Below are positions 28,565 to 38,818 of a DNA stretch of 48,521 nucleotides, piece by piece (position 1 is the first letter of the stretch; each line of letters starts with the position of its first letter). Origin of the DNA: Bacteroidota bacterium (lineage in GTDB: Bacteria > Bacteroidota > Rhodothermia > Rhodothermales > Salinibacteraceae); assembly GCA_009908945.1 (NCBI GenBank), contig JAAAOI010000013.1:1-48521 (forward strand), read 5' to 3'. The position numbers were made by a program, and so were the translations under genes. The notes under the pieces are model-generated. The model saw only the letters and a list, made by a program, of their open reading frames with translations. It was not told the origin of the DNA and did not search any database.

Positions 28565-29854
28565 CTACCCCTGCTCTTCCTCAACAATCTCGCCCAGCGC
28601 TTCGCAGTCGTGCGGCGAGAGGTCTTGGAGCAGGGCGTGCCCCATGCGATCGCGCTTCGTGCGCAGGTAGCGCTCGTTGACCTCGTTGGCGGTTACTTCG
28701 ATGGGGACGCGCTCAACGATCTCCAGTCCGTACCCTGTGATGCCTACCCGCTTGGTTGGGTTATTGGTCATCAGGCGCAGCTTCCGGATGCCAAGGCTGC
28801 GCAGCATCTGGCAGCCAATGCCGTAGTCCCGGTGGTCCATGTCGAAGCCCAGTGCTTCATTGGCCTCTACGGTGTCCATGCCCTCCTCTTCCTGCAGCTT
28901 GTAGGCGCGCAGTTTGTTGAGCAGTCCGATGCCGCGGCCCTCCTGCTTCATGTACAGCACAGCGCCCTGGCCTTCCGCTTCGACCTGCACCATAGCCCGA
29001 GCCAGCTGCTCCCCGCAGTCGCACCGTTTCGAGCCAAAGATGTCGCCGGTTACGCATTGGGAATGCACGCGCACGAGCACAGGCTCGTCTTCTTTCCAGG
29101 TGCCTTTGGTCAACGCCAGGTGCACGTCGCCCGTGATGCGCTCTTCGAAGGCTACGAGATCGAACGTGCCAAAGCGCGTCGGCAGCGCCACCTCTACAGC
29201 GCGGTTGACAAGCCGCTCGTGCCGCATGCGATAGGCAATAAGGTCCTTGATGGTGATGATCGCCATGTCGAAGCGGTCGGCAATCGCCATGAGCTCCGGC
29301 ACCCGGGCCATGGTGCCATCTTCGTTCATGATCTCCACCAGCACACCCACGGGCGGTTTCCCGGCCATCCGGGCGAGGTCTACGGAGGCCTCCGTATGCC
29401 CTGCCCGCCGCAGCACGCCGCCGTGCTGGGCCCGCAGCGGAAAGACATGCCCCGGCTTGCCCAGGTCCGACGGCTTGGTTTGCGGAGCGGCCAGCGCACG
29501 GATCGTCTTTGCACGGTCGGAGGCTGAGATGCCCGTGCTTGTGCCGTGCCGGTAGTCTACCGATACCGTAAAGGGCGTGTCGTAAAGGGCGGAGTTGCTA
29601 TCCACCATCATATCGAGTTGTAGCGCATCCGCGCGCTCGACCGTCAGCGGCACGCAGATGAGCCCCCGCCCATGCGTGGCCATAAAATTGACCAGCTCAG
29701 GCGTAATGTCTGCCGCCGCCCCCACGAAGTCTCCCTCGTTCTCGCGGTCTTCATCGTCTACAACGATGATGAGGTTGCCCGCACGCAGGTCGGCGATGGC
29801 ATCTTCTACGGGGTCGAAACTAAACGCTTGCGTAGCGTCGGTAGCGCGTGACAT
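28565..29854 (-). CDS. ribBA: Bifunctional 3,4-dihydroxy-2-butanone-4-phosphate synthase / GTP cyclohydrolase II
   Basis: [19 protein letters not shown]...[17 protein letters not shown]-terminal [21 protein letters not shown]...[19 protein letters not shown]. Confidence 0.95.
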   Translation of the reverse strand: MSRATDATQAFSFDPVEDAIADLRAGNLIIVVDDEDRENEGDFVGAAADITPELVNFMATHGRGLICVPLTVERADALQLDMMVDSNSALYDTPFTVSVDYRHGTSTGISASDRAKTIRALAAPQTKPSDLGKPGHVFPLRAQHGGVLRRAGHTEASVDLARMAGKPPVGVLVEIMNEDGTMARVPELMAIADRFDMAIITIKDLIAYRMRHERLVNRAVEVALPTRFGTFDLVAFEERITGDVHLALTKGTWKEDEPVLVRVHSQCVTGDIFGSKRCDCGEQLARAMVQVEAEGQGAVLYMKQEGRGIGLLNKLRAYKLQEEEGMDTVEANEALGFDMDHRDYGIGCQMLRSLGIRKLRLMTNNPTKRVGITGYGLEIVERVPIEVTANEVNERYLRTKRDRMGHALLQDLSPHDCEALGEIVEEEQG

Positions 29855-29999
29855 AACGGACGGATGAACAAACATAGACAACGGTTGCGGCACGTTGGAA
29901 GCCCTTCTTCCTCGCGCCGGGTCGTACCCGTGCGTCTGACGACAAGTTCGCGCGCTGTCCTGTACCGCACAGGGACAGAACATGCGGTCTCAGCAGCGG

Positions 30000-30332
30000 C
30001 TACTCGGCCTTCTCTTTGGCCTCGTCCACCTGCGGCCCACTGCTGATAGCCGACTTTTGCACGCGCAGCTTGGTGTTGTTGTCCACCTTCAGCAGCAGGC
30101 TATCGTCGTCGATCTGAGTGACTTCGCCGTGGATGCCGCCAGCGGTTACCACCTTGTCTCCTTTATTGAGCGCCGAGATCATGTCCTCGCGTTCTTGCTC
30201 ACGCTTTTTTTGCGGGCGAATGATGAAGAACCAGAAGACCGCAAAGATGAGAATGAGCGGGAGCAGCGTCATCAGGAGGCCACCTCCGTCTCCCGATTGG
30301 GGGGCGGCCAGCAACAGGTGAAGCATGAACAT
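30000..30332 (-). CDS. yajC: Preprotein translocase subunit YajC
   Basis: LLPLILIFAVFWFFIIRPQKKREQEREDMISALNKGDKVVTAGGIHGEV. Confidence 0.92.
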   Translation of the reverse strand: MFMLHLLLAAPQSGDGGGLLMTLLPLILIFAVFWFFIIRPQKKREQEREDMISALNKGDKVVTAGGIHGEVTQIDDDSLLLKVDNNTKLRVQKSAISSGPQVDEAKEKAE

Positions 30333-30486
30333 GGGACCTACGGCTTTTCGTCAAGGCGGGCGGGGCTTCGGCAAATACTGCGAAGCGCACCGCGTAGAAA
30401 TTCCGTCCGCGCGTACGCCATGGGGGGCGCAGGGTTCGCCCGGGCATGCGCGCGCGGGCCCGACCGTGCGAATCGGGCAAAAAAAG

Positions 30487-30587
30487 ATGGGCAAGCTACC
30501 CGTATCGCGCCGCTACAACCTCCTACCGCTGCTGCCTTCCGGCCCTGACGGAGTTCAAAGGGAGCTGGCCGTACGGGACTTGCCCAT
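30487..30587 (-). ncRNA. ffs: Bacterial SRP RNA (4.5S, small type) with T-tract terminator at 30479-30485
   Basis: Minus strand ATGGGCAAG...GTCAGGGCCGGAAGGCAGCAGC...CTTGCCCATCTTTTTTT: conserved apical domain and complementary termini. Confidence 0.92.
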
Positions 30588-30659
30588 GTTGGATTAGCTC
30601 TGAATGACCACATCGCTCAACGGTTCCAGGAGGGGCGGACGAAGAACGTGTGAGGGGAC

Positions 30660-32162
30660 TCAGCGGCGGCTCCCGTGCTGCTTTAGCACACGGGCCGCCG
30701 CCGCCTGCACGGCGGGCCGTTTGCGGATGGCAGTAAGCCGCTCCCGCGCCTCGCGTACTGCGGGCAAATGCTGCACAACCGGCATCGGGTAGTCCTGCCC
30801 GATGTGGCAGTCAACTTCCTCCTGCACCAAGGGCGGGGTCTTCCAAGGCTCTGCCAGATAGCCCTTTGGCAAGGCGCGAAGTTCGGGCACCCACCGGCGA
30901 ATAAACGTGCCGTCTGGGTCATGGTCTTTCACCTGCTTGGTAGGGTTGTAGATGCGCATTGTATTGATACCCGTAGTGCCCGACTGCATCTGCACCTGCG
31001 GATAGTGAATCCCAGGCTCGTAGTCCAGCATCCAACGCGCCATGATGGGCGCAAAGGCGCGCCAATCGAGCCACAGGTCGTAGGAAGCAAAGGAGGTAAT
31101 CATCGCGCGCATCCGGAAGTTCAGATAGCCGGTGGCGCGAAAAGCCCGAACGCTGGCATCCACCAGCGGGTACCCGGTCTGCCCCGTCCGCCAGGCCCGT
31201 AGGTGGGCGTCGGGGGCGACATCGGCGCGGGCGGCATCGAACGCTGGGATGTAACTCTGGCGCTGGATGTGCGGGGCATCGTCGAGCTTCTGAATGAAAT
31301 GCCCGTTCCAGTGAAGCCGGCTCTCAAAGGCCTGCAAGGCCCGCCGCCAGTCCCCGCCGGCCGGCTGTGCCGTGAGGGCCTGCTGCCGTTGCTGCAGCAG
31401 GTGCAGCACGGTCTTCAGGCTGAGGGTGCCCCATGTGAGGTGGGGACTCAGGCGCGAGCAGTTCGCAAAGGCGCGCGCCGGACTGGAAATGGACGCCCGG
31501 TATTGCGCCGCGCGATGGTGCAAAAAGTCCTGCAGGCACCGATGGGCCGCTCCCTCGCCCGGCGCCTGCATCTCTTCCGGAACGAAGCCTTCGTCACGTA
31601 GCGGCAGGTCCTCGACGGTAGGAAGCGGGCCCGGCGTGAGATCAGCCAGGGCCGGGACCTGACCCGGCGACGGGATCAGCGGTTGCGCCATGCGGGCCTC
31701 CCAGCGGTCCGACCAGTCGTCCCGGCTCTCAAGGCCTGGGAACGCGCCGCGGTGAAAGCGCTCATGGAGCGGCACGTCGGCAGCCTTGCACCAGTTGCGC
31801 ACCCGCACATCGCGGGCCCGGACGGGGGCCGTCTCGGTCTCGTAGTGGCGCCACAGGGCCATCTGCGGGAAGCGCTCGTGCAGGCGCTTCAACACTGCTA
31901 CCGCCGGCCCCTGGCGCACCACCAGCGGGGCGCCGCGCTGGGCCAGCCGGTGCCGCAGCTCCTGCAGGCAGGGCCGCACAAAGTGCCAGTAGCGGGCAGC
32001 GTAATCCTCAGCCTGCGTGCGGGCTGGGTCGATGATGTACAACGGAAGCACCGTACTGCCCGTCTGCTGCGCCTGCTGCAGCGCCTCCGTCAGCGGCGCG
32101 TGGTCGCACAGGCGCAGGTCACGAACAAACCAGACCACATGGAGGGTGCGCGCCTGTGACAT
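30660..32162 (-). CDS. Photolyase/cryptochrome superfamily protein (atypical clade)
   Basis: HVVWFVRDLRLCDHAPL N-terminal fold; LSPHLTWGTLS, GYPLVDASVRAFRATGYLNFRMRAM, MRIYNPTKQVKDHDPDGTFIRRWVPEL; start trimmed to MSQART. Confidence 0.88.
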   Translation of the reverse strand: MSQARTLHVVWFVRDLRLCDHAPLTEALQQAQQTGSTVLPLYIIDPARTQAEDYAARYWHFVRPCLQELRHRLAQRGAPLVVRQGPAVAVLKRLHERFPQMALWRHYETETAPVRARDVRVRNWCKAADVPLHERFHRGAFPGLESRDDWSDRWEARMAQPLIPSPGQVPALADLTPGPLPTVEDLPLRDEGFVPEEMQAPGEGAAHRCLQDFLHHRAAQYRASISSPARAFANCSRLSPHLTWGTLSLKTVLHLLQQRQQALTAQPAGGDWRRALQAFESRLHWNGHFIQKLDDAPHIQRQSYIPAFDAARADVAPDAHLRAWRTGQTGYPLVDASVRAFRATGYLNFRMRAMITSFASYDLWLDWRAFAPIMARWMLDYEPGIHYPQVQMQSGTTGINTMRIYNPTKQVKDHDPDGTFIRRWVPELRALPKGYLAEPWKTPPLVQEEVDCHIGQDYPMPVVQHLPAVREARERLTAIRKRPAVQAAAARVLKQHGSRR

Positions 32163-32320
32163 GAAGAAACCGACCGTATGGAGTGCCCGGTGAACAAGAC
32201 GTACCCACCGCATCGCGGGAGCGCTCCATGTGGGGCTTGACGATCTCGGCACAACCGGTGCAGTGCCGCTTGCCTGATGCCATGTGCCCGGCACCACGCG
32301 CCTGCGCCAGCGCGGCACCG

Positions 32321-32632
32321 TCAGGCCTTATCCGGGGCTCCCTGACGCGCCATCCGTACCATTTCCACCAGCACCTGACGTGCCTCGGTGGCGTCGCGCA
32401 CATCGTCAATAAGCTGCAGCGGCACCGTTTCCACCCCGGTCGGCGTGGTCACCTCCAGCTCCATAAAGTCCTCGCCCAGATCAACCAGGCGCGCAGCGGT
32501 AGCCTCCTCAATACCCCCAAAGTGTTGCGCGTAGAGCAGCACAGCGTCGCCATGATCGTCATTCATATGATCTATGATACGAGCTATATCGGCCGTGGAC
32601 AGGGACGGGGCATCGTGAGGAGCCATGGGCAC
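32321..32632 (-). CDS. DUF2470 / HugZ C-terminal-like domain protein
   Basis: IARIIDHMNDDHGDAVLLYAQHFGGIEEATAARLVDLGEDFMELEV. Confidence 0.75.
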   Translation of the reverse strand: MPMAPHDAPSLSTADIARIIDHMNDDHGDAVLLYAQHFGGIEEATAARLVDLGEDFMELEVTTPTGVETVPLQLIDDVRDATEARQVLVEMVRMARQGAPDKA

Positions 32633-32737
32633 GTGACGGTCGTGTTGATGGGATGAAACACACGGCCTGCTACGGGTTATCGCACCCGCCGTTCGTCAGC
32701 ATTTTGATCGTCCAAACGCCATCCGTACGCTGTTGCC

Positions 32738-33487
32738 GTGGTTACGCTCGATAACGTTTCAAAGACGTATGGGCCCGAGACGGCCGTGGCGCCACTCTCG
32801 CTGGCGGTAACGCCGGAGCAGACGACCGTGCTCATCGGGCCCTCGGGCAGCGGCAAGTCGACCCTCCTGCGGCTCATGATCGGTCTCCTTGTGCCGGATG
32901 CGGGCGCGGTCATGTTCGATGGAGAGCCGCTCACGTCCGCCACCGTGCAGGAGGCCCGTCATCGCATGGGCTACGTGATTCAGGAAGGCGGGCTGTTTCC
33001 GCATCTGAGCGCCCGTCGCAACGTGACCCTGCTGGCGCGGCACCTCGGCTGGGCGGAGCGCCGCATCGACGCGCGGGTAGAGGAGCTCACGGATCTGGTG
33101 CAGCTCGCGCCTGGCCGCCTCGCGCAACGCCCCGACGACCTCTCTGGCGGGCAGCGGCAGCGCGTCAGCCTGATGCGCGCCCTGATGCTGGACCCGGCGG
33201 TGTTGCTCCTCGACGAGCCCCTCGGCGCCCTGGACCCCCTCATCCGCGCCGACCTGCAGAGCGACCTGCGCGCCATCTTTCAGGAGCTGCAGAAAACGGT
33301 GGTGCTGGTGACGCACAACATGCACGAGGCGGCATACTTTGGGGATGAGATCGTACTGCTCCGCCAGGGGCAGATCGTGCAGCAGGGTCCGCTCCAGGCC
33401 CTCCTCGAAACCCCCAGCGAGCCGTTCGTCACGGACTTTATCCGTGCCCAGCGGCAAACCCTCTTCTCGTCTGATGGCGCCTCCTAA
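32738..33487 (+). CDS. ABC transporter ATP-binding protein, osmoprotectant (OpuC/ProV-like), without CBS domains
   Basis: Walker A GPSGSGKST, LSGGQRQRV, LLLDEPLGALDP; adjacent to OpuC-type fusion. Confidence 0.88.
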   Translation: MVTLDNVSKTYGPETAVAPLSLAVTPEQTTVLIGPSGSGKSTLLRLMIGLLVPDAGAVMFDGEPLTSATVQEARHRMGYVIQEGGLFPHLSARRNVTLLARHLGWAERRIDARVEELTDLVQLAPGRLAQRPDDLSGGQRQRVSLMRALMLDPAVLLLDEPLGALDPLIRADLQSDLRAIFQELQKTVVLVTHNMHEAAYFGDEIVLLRQGQIVQQGPLQALLETPSEPFVTDFIRAQRQTLFSSDGAS

Positions 33488-33490
33488 GCC

Positions 33491-35065
33491 ATGGCTGCTC
33501 GCTACACGTCCTTCCTTTCCCTGAGCCGCCGCCCGAGGGTATGCCGTCTGCGCGCGATCGCCCTGGGGCACCTCCTGCTGCTTCTGCTACTTATCGCACC
33601 GCAGACGGGCGCAGCGCAGACGGGCGCAGCGCAGGACGACAGCGGCCCTGTGACGGTGGGGTCCAAGCAGTTCACGGAGAACGTCATCCTTGGCCACATG
33701 GCTACGCTGCTTCTTGAAGACGCCGGCCTTACCGCACAGCACCGCGCCGAGTTGGGCGGCTCCCGGTTTCTGTGGGAAGCTCTCCAGCGCGGCGACATCG
33801 ATCTGTATCCGGAGTACACCGGGACGCTGACGGAGGAAATCCTCACCGATGACGAGGTCACGCCCGAGACGCTCCCCGACGTGCTGGCCACCTACAACGT
33901 GCAGATGACCGCACCACTCGGCTTCAACAACACGTACGCCCTCGGCATGCGCCCTGCCCAGGCCGAGAGGCTGGGCATCGAGACGATCTCCGACCTGCGG
34001 GACCACCCGTCGCTACGGCTGGCCTTCTCCAACGAATTCATGGAGCGGGGCGACGGGTGGCCGGCACTTCAACAGGCCTATCGCTTGCCACACCAAGAGG
34101 TGCGTGGCGTGGATCATGACATCAGCTATCAGGGCCTCCGCAGCGGCGCAGCAGACGTGATTGACCTCTACTCTACCGATGCCGAGATCGATGCCTACGA
34201 CCTGCAGGTGCTGGAGGATGACCGGGACTTCTTCACGGAATACAGAGCCGTGTTTGTGTACCGGGCAGACCTGAGCAGCCGGGTCCCGGAAGCGCCGACC
34301 GCGCTTGAACCACTGGAGGGGGCGATCTCGGAGAGGCGCATGATGACGTTGAACCGGCGTAGCAAGATCGACGGGGCCCATGAAGCGCAGGTGGCAGCCT
34401 CCTTTCTGACGGAAGACCTGGAGCTGACCGGTATCGCGCCGGTCGGCACGGCAGGGCGTGCCACGCGCGTGTGGCAGCGCACGGTGGAGCACGGCCTGCT
34501 GGTCTTCCTCTCGCTGCTGGCCGCCGTGGGGGCTGCCCTTCCCCTGGGCGTGCTGGCGGCCAAGCGCCGGGCACTGGGCAGCGGTGTGCTGCTGCTGATC
34601 GGCCTCACATACACGACGCCCTCGCTGGCCCTCTTGGCCCTGATGGTGCCCCCCCTCGGGCTGGGTTTCGCACCCGCCGCGGTGGCGCTGTTCATCTACA
34701 GCCTGCTCCCTATCGTCTGGAACACGTACACGGGCCTGCGCGACATCCCGGAGCCGCTGCTGGAGTCGGCGGAGGCCCTTGGGCTTTCAGCGGCGGCTAA
34801 GCTCCGCCTGGTGGAGCTGCCGCTGGCACTGCCTTCCATCATGGCCGGCGTGAAGGTGGCGGCCGTGATCAACATAGGCACCGCCACACTCGGCGCCCTG
34901 ATTGGCGCCGGCGGGTACGGGCAGCCTATTCTCACGGGCATCCGCCGCGCCGACATCAGTCTTATTCTGGAAGGCACTGTTCCCGCTGCGGTTATGACGG
35001 TGGCCGCCCTTCTTCTGCTGGAGGGCATCGAGCGCCTGATGACAAGGCATCGCCCGGGGATGTAA
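33491..35065 (+). CDS. Osmoprotectant (glycine betaine/choline) ABC transporter: N-terminal substrate-binding domain fused to C-terminal permease
   Basis: VTVGSKQFTENVILGHM...DIDLYPEYTGTLTEEIL (OpuCC/OpuAC type) followed by permease GLTYTTPSLALLALMVPPLG...EALGLSAAAKLRLVELPLALPSIMAGVK. Confidence 0.9.
   Translation: MAARYTSFLSLSRRPRVCRLRAIALGHLLLLLLLIAPQTGAAQTGAAQDDSGPVTVGSKQFTENVILGHMATLLLEDAGLTAQHRAELGGSRFLWEALQRGDIDLYPEYTGTLTEEILTDDEVTPETLPDVLATYNVQMTAPLGFNNTYALGMRPAQAERLGIETISDLRDHPSLRLAFSNEFMERGDGWPALQQAYRLPHQEVRGVDHDISYQGLRSGAADVIDLYSTDAEIDAYDLQVLEDDRDFFTEYRAVFVYRADLSSRVPEAPTALEPLEGAISERRMMTLNRRSKIDGAHEAQVAASFLTEDLELTGIAPVGTAGRATRVWQRTVEHGLLVFLSLLAAVGAALPLGVLAAKRRALGSGVLLLIGLTYTTPSLALLALMVPPLGLGFAPAAVALFIYSLLPIVWNTYTGLRDIPEPLLESAEALGLSAAAKLRLVELPLALPSIMAGVKVAAVINIGTATLGALIGAGGYGQPILTGIRRADISLILEGTVPAAVMTVAALLLLEGIERLMTRHRPGM
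33601..33630. repeat. 15-bp tandem duplication GCAGACGGGCGCAGC x2 within the signal-peptide/linker coding region
   Basis: Encodes QTGAAQTGAAQ. Confidence 0.85.
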
Positions 35066-35338
35066 GCGGTTCAATAACAGAGCTGGATGTAATGCACCCG
35101 CAGTGGCTCGCCTGGTTATGCCCGTTCATACAGCCCCAGCCCCCCTTCATAAGCACACACTTAATGATCCATAAGTACAAGCGCTATGCGCTGACCTCTT
35201 ACAAGAACTGTCCAGCAAATGCGTAGATAGGGGGCGTGTTACAAAAGCCCTACTCCTTACAACGTGTGCTGGCACCTTCCGATGTCCCCACCGTCAGCCA
35301 GCCTGCGTGTTTTATCATGGACTTGTGCACTTAATATT

Positions 35339-36853
35339 ATGCTGATTATCCCCTCATTTGCTCGCACCGCTGGCCTCATAGCGCTCCTCGGGGTGTTTTG
35401 CTCGTTATCGTTGGGGGTGCTCCTGCCGGATGTGGCAAGCGCCCAAGACCAAACCGTTGCACCGCGGGATACGGTACACAACATCCGTATCGACCGCGGC
35501 CAAGACATCGTGCAACCGCCCAGCCTGTGGTACCAGGAAGGCGATGCCGCGCCAGACAGCCTCGGCATCATCCGGGTGCCCCGCACGGACGACCCGGACG
35601 CCATTCGCTATCCGGATGCGAATCGGGGGTATCCCGTCTACCTGCAGCACGCAACCTTTGTGCGCGATGGCCAAGTCTCGGAGGTATCGCTTAGCGACCA
35701 GGTGCTGAGCGGCGAGGTGCAGGGTCGCATCATTATTCGCCCGCCGGCCGACGATTTTTACGATATCGCCGAGCCGTTCGGCGTGGAGACCATCCGGCAG
35801 GAGCCGGGGGTGGAGACCATCGTAGATGCCCGCGAATGGTACCGCGCCTCGCTCATGAACCGCCGCACGGGAGTAGAGGCTGCAGCGGATGCCTTTCAGG
35901 CCACCCGGGAGTTGCGCGGGCGGTTGCGCAGCACCGCCACCGGAGGGGAAAGCGTGCTCTTCTACCTCGTGGCCAGCCGTCCGACAGCACGCCAGATACA
36001 GCAGATTCAAATCGTCGGCGCCCCTCGTAGCATCATCGAACGCCCGGTACCCGTGACGCGCTTCCTCACCATTCGCGAAACGCCGCCGCCTCAGGCGGAA
36101 TGGATCACCCGGGTGGGGGTGTTTGCCGGGCCCAACTCGGCCGGGCTGCCCGCACTTCAGCAGGATCGCTACACCGCCCTCCGTATCCGCGGGGATGTGG
36201 TCAGCACCCTGCGCTTGAATGTGGGCGATAGGCGCTCGTTCGATGTGTCTATCTACGGCGCCACCCAACCCACGCTCAGCCCCGATGGCAACCACCACGA
36301 CGTACCCTACGGCGTCGGGCTTGCGGCGCGCTTTGGGGTCGACCTGAGCTTCGTCCTGCAGGCTATTGCCACGTACGAGGACTCCCCGTTCCAGACCCAG
36401 GGGTTTGAAGAGGGCGACCAGCGCCTGCGCCTGCTGTTAGGACTGGACAACAACCGGGAGCGTAGTCGCTATCAACTGCGCCTGGGGCCCACCTACTTCC
36501 GCGATCAAGCCACCGTGCTGGATGAGGCCGTGCGCGGCCCTGCCCGCGAGCTTGGGTACAGCGTCTACGGACGCTACATCGCGCAGCGGCGGGTGGCGGA
36601 CCGGCCGTTTGTGTGGGAGTCCGACCTGCGCGTCGATCAGTCGTGGGGCTACGTGCAGGACACCGGCAATAGCAACTTTACCGCCGAGGGGCGGACGGCG
36701 TTCAAGCGGGAGTTCACGCTCGGGGCCGGCACCTTCTCCATCGGCCCGGCGCTCTTCGGGCAGTACATCAACAACATCTACAGCGAAACCGCTGGCTTTG
36801 ACGAGTTCAGCCTCCTCTTTGGCTTCGAGATGACGAGCCGGGCGATCCTGTAG
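35339..36853 (+). CDS. Hypothetical secreted protein, probable outer-membrane beta-barrel
   Basis: Signal peptide to VASAQ; alternating hydrophobic strands in the C-terminal half (RYQLRLGPTYF..., ELGYSVYGRYIAQ..., EFSLLFGFEMTSRAIL). Confidence 0.65.
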   Translation: MLIIPSFARTAGLIALLGVFCSLSLGVLLPDVASAQDQTVAPRDTVHNIRIDRGQDIVQPPSLWYQEGDAAPDSLGIIRVPRTDDPDAIRYPDANRGYPVYLQHATFVRDGQVSEVSLSDQVLSGEVQGRIIIRPPADDFYDIAEPFGVETIRQEPGVETIVDAREWYRASLMNRRTGVEAAADAFQATRELRGRLRSTATGGESVLFYLVASRPTARQIQQIQIVGAPRSIIERPVPVTRFLTIRETPPPQAEWITRVGVFAGPNSAGLPALQQDRYTALRIRGDVVSTLRLNVGDRRSFDVSIYGATQPTLSPDGNHHDVPYGVGLAARFGVDLSFVLQAIATYEDSPFQTQGFEEGDQRLRLLLGLDNNRERSRYQLRLGPTYFRDQATVLDEAVRGPARELGYSVYGRYIAQRRVADRPFVWESDLRVDQSWGYVQDTGNSNFTAEGRTAFKREFTLGAGTFSIGPALFGQYINNIYSETAGFDEFSLLFGFEMTSRAIL

Positions 36854-36885
36854 CAGGGGCAGAACCAAGCGGGCGCCACGGGCAG

Positions 36886-38793
36886 CTACGGCTCCTGTTG
36901 GCGCTCCAGTACCAAGCCGCTCCGCGCCGGGACCTCCAGCAGCAGCGCCTCGGCCTCCTGCTGCACGCGGTAGCCCTCCGAGGCAGTCGTGAAGATTGCC
37001 TCATAGGGCTGCGTTTCGGTGCGCCCGAGCGGAATGCGCGCACTGTGGGCCTCATCGGAGCGGTTGAGCGCCACCACAAGGGAGGCGCCCTCGTGCGCGC
37101 GCTCGAAGGTCAGCATGGAGCGCTCATCATCAGCCTGCAACACCCTGAAGGTGCCCCGGCGGAGGGCGTCGTGCGCGCGGCGCAGATGGATGAGCGTGCG
37201 GTAGGCCTCAAACAGGTCGTGGTCGAACGCCACGGGGTTGCGCGTGCGCTCCCGGCCTAAGGGATCCTCCGTTTCATCGGCGTAGGTGAGGTCAGGCCAT
37301 ACCATCGGCTTGCGGTCGTCCGGATCGTCGGCGCCCCACATACCGGCCTCCGTGCCGTAATAGAGCATCGGAGCGCCGATGTAGGTAAACTGGAAGAGGG
37401 CCACCAGCTGTTGGATGGCGCGCTCCTGCGCGTCTGGTGCGTGGACGTCGTACGTCTGGCTGAAGCGTGGCGAGACGTGCGGGCCTACGTCGTAGTCGAA
37501 CCGGGACGGCGCCTCGTACGGCGGCTCCTGCGCGTTTACGATCATAGAGGCAACGCGCTCTGTATCGTGCGAGTCGATGAGGTTTTGCAGCGCCGGCTGT
37601 ACGGCACGCGGGTACGCCGTACGGCGCGCTTCCAGCATCTCGATAAAGGCCGTCGGGCCGATGGCATGATCCACCAGAAACCCCTTTACGGGGAAGGCAA
37701 AGGCGTGATAGTTCATCGTGGCTGAAAACCCGCCGTCCGCGATGAAATCCGACGCCTCCTGCCAGATTTCCGGCACCGTGTAGGCCTCCGGGTTCAGCTC
37801 TCGCACGAACGCATTCCAGTCCTGCCAAAAGCCCGTGGGCACTTCGTTGGCCACATCCAGCCGCCAGCCGTCTATGCCGGCCCGCGCCGCGCCCTCCACC
37901 ACGGGGGCCATCCAGCGTTCGGTGGCGTCGAAGATATACTGCCGGGGCCCCGCGTGCAGGTCGGTGCCGTCTTCATTTTCTGCAAACTCGGGCAAGTGCT
38001 CGTAGCCCCACCAGCCCTCGTAAGCGAAGGACACCTCGGGGTCGTCGGGGTCATCAAATGCACGCACCACGTACCAATCGGCAAACGGGGAGTCTTGCTG
38101 CTGCTCTTGTAGATCAGCAAACGCAAAGAAGTCGCGGCCGGTGTGATTCCAGACACCGTCCATCACGACGCGGATTTCGCGGGCGTGTGCGGCTTCCACC
38201 ACGTCCAGGAAGAGCCGGTCGGCCGCGGTCCATACCCACGTGTCGGGGTTGGTGGGGTCTTCCTGGGCGATGAGCGCGAAATCTCCTTCGGGATCGGGCC
38301 CAAAGTGGGGGTCGATGTGATGAAACGAGTTGCCGTCGTACTTGTGGAGCGAGCGCGCCCAGAACACCGGGTTGAAGTAGAGGGCGTTGACGCCGAGGCT
38401 ATCCAGGTAGGGCAGGTGGTCCAGGACGCCCTGCAGGTCGCCTCCGTAGCGGCGGTCGAAAATCGGGCCGTAGAAGTCCGCGCTCATCTCCTCTTCCCAC
38501 GCCGCGCGGGCATACCAGTCGCTGGTCCACGAGCGCGTCGCCCACGAGGCTGGCACGCGATCTACCGGGCGCTCCAGCGTTTCCCGCGTAGGATTATTGG
38601 ACGGGTCGCCATCGCGAAAGCGCTCCGGGAAGATCTGGTAGAAGATGGCGTCCTGCGCCCAGTCGGGCACCTGCGGCCCGGGGGCCTCCGCCTGCGCGCC
38701 GGCATCGGCGGGGGCATCAGGCGGACCGGCGCAGGCAGCCACCCACAGGCAGCCGACCAGCAGGAGCAGGGCAACACGGACACGAGAACGCAT
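36886..38793 (-). CDS. GH13 alpha-amylase-family lipoprotein (neopullulanase/cyclomaltodextrinase-like)
   Basis: Lipobox AACAG; GIDGWRLDVANE, YTVPEIWQE, NLIDSHDTERVAS catalytic regions intact. Confidence 0.92.
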   Translation of the reverse strand: MRSRVRVALLLLVGCLWVAACAGPPDAPADAGAQAEAPGPQVPDWAQDAIFYQIFPERFRDGDPSNNPTRETLERPVDRVPASWATRSWTSDWYARAAWEEEMSADFYGPIFDRRYGGDLQGVLDHLPYLDSLGVNALYFNPVFWARSLHKYDGNSFHHIDPHFGPDPEGDFALIAQEDPTNPDTWVWTAADRLFLDVVEAAHAREIRVVMDGVWNHTGRDFFAFADLQEQQQDSPFADWYVVRAFDDPDDPEVSFAYEGWWGYEHLPEFAENEDGTDLHAGPRQYIFDATERWMAPVVEGAARAGIDGWRLDVANEVPTGFWQDWNAFVRELNPEAYTVPEIWQEASDFIADGGFSATMNYHAFAFPVKGFLVDHAIGPTAFIEMLEARRTAYPRAVQPALQNLIDSHDTERVASMIVNAQEPPYEAPSRFDYDVGPHVSPRFSQTYDVHAPDAQERAIQQLVALFQFTYIGAPMLYYGTEAGMWGADDPDDRKPMVWPDLTYADETEDPLGRERTRNPVAFDHDLFEAYRTLIHLRRAHDALRRGTFRVLQADDERSMLTFERAHEGASLVVALNRSDEAHSARIPLGRTETQPYEAIFTTASEGYRVQQEAEALLLEVPARSGLVLERQQEP

Positions 38794-38818
38794 GGGACGC
38801 GTCAGCTATGCAGCGTGA

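Noticed and set aside
28526-29527. 333-aa plus-strand ORF
   Set aside because: Antisense shadow of ribBA.
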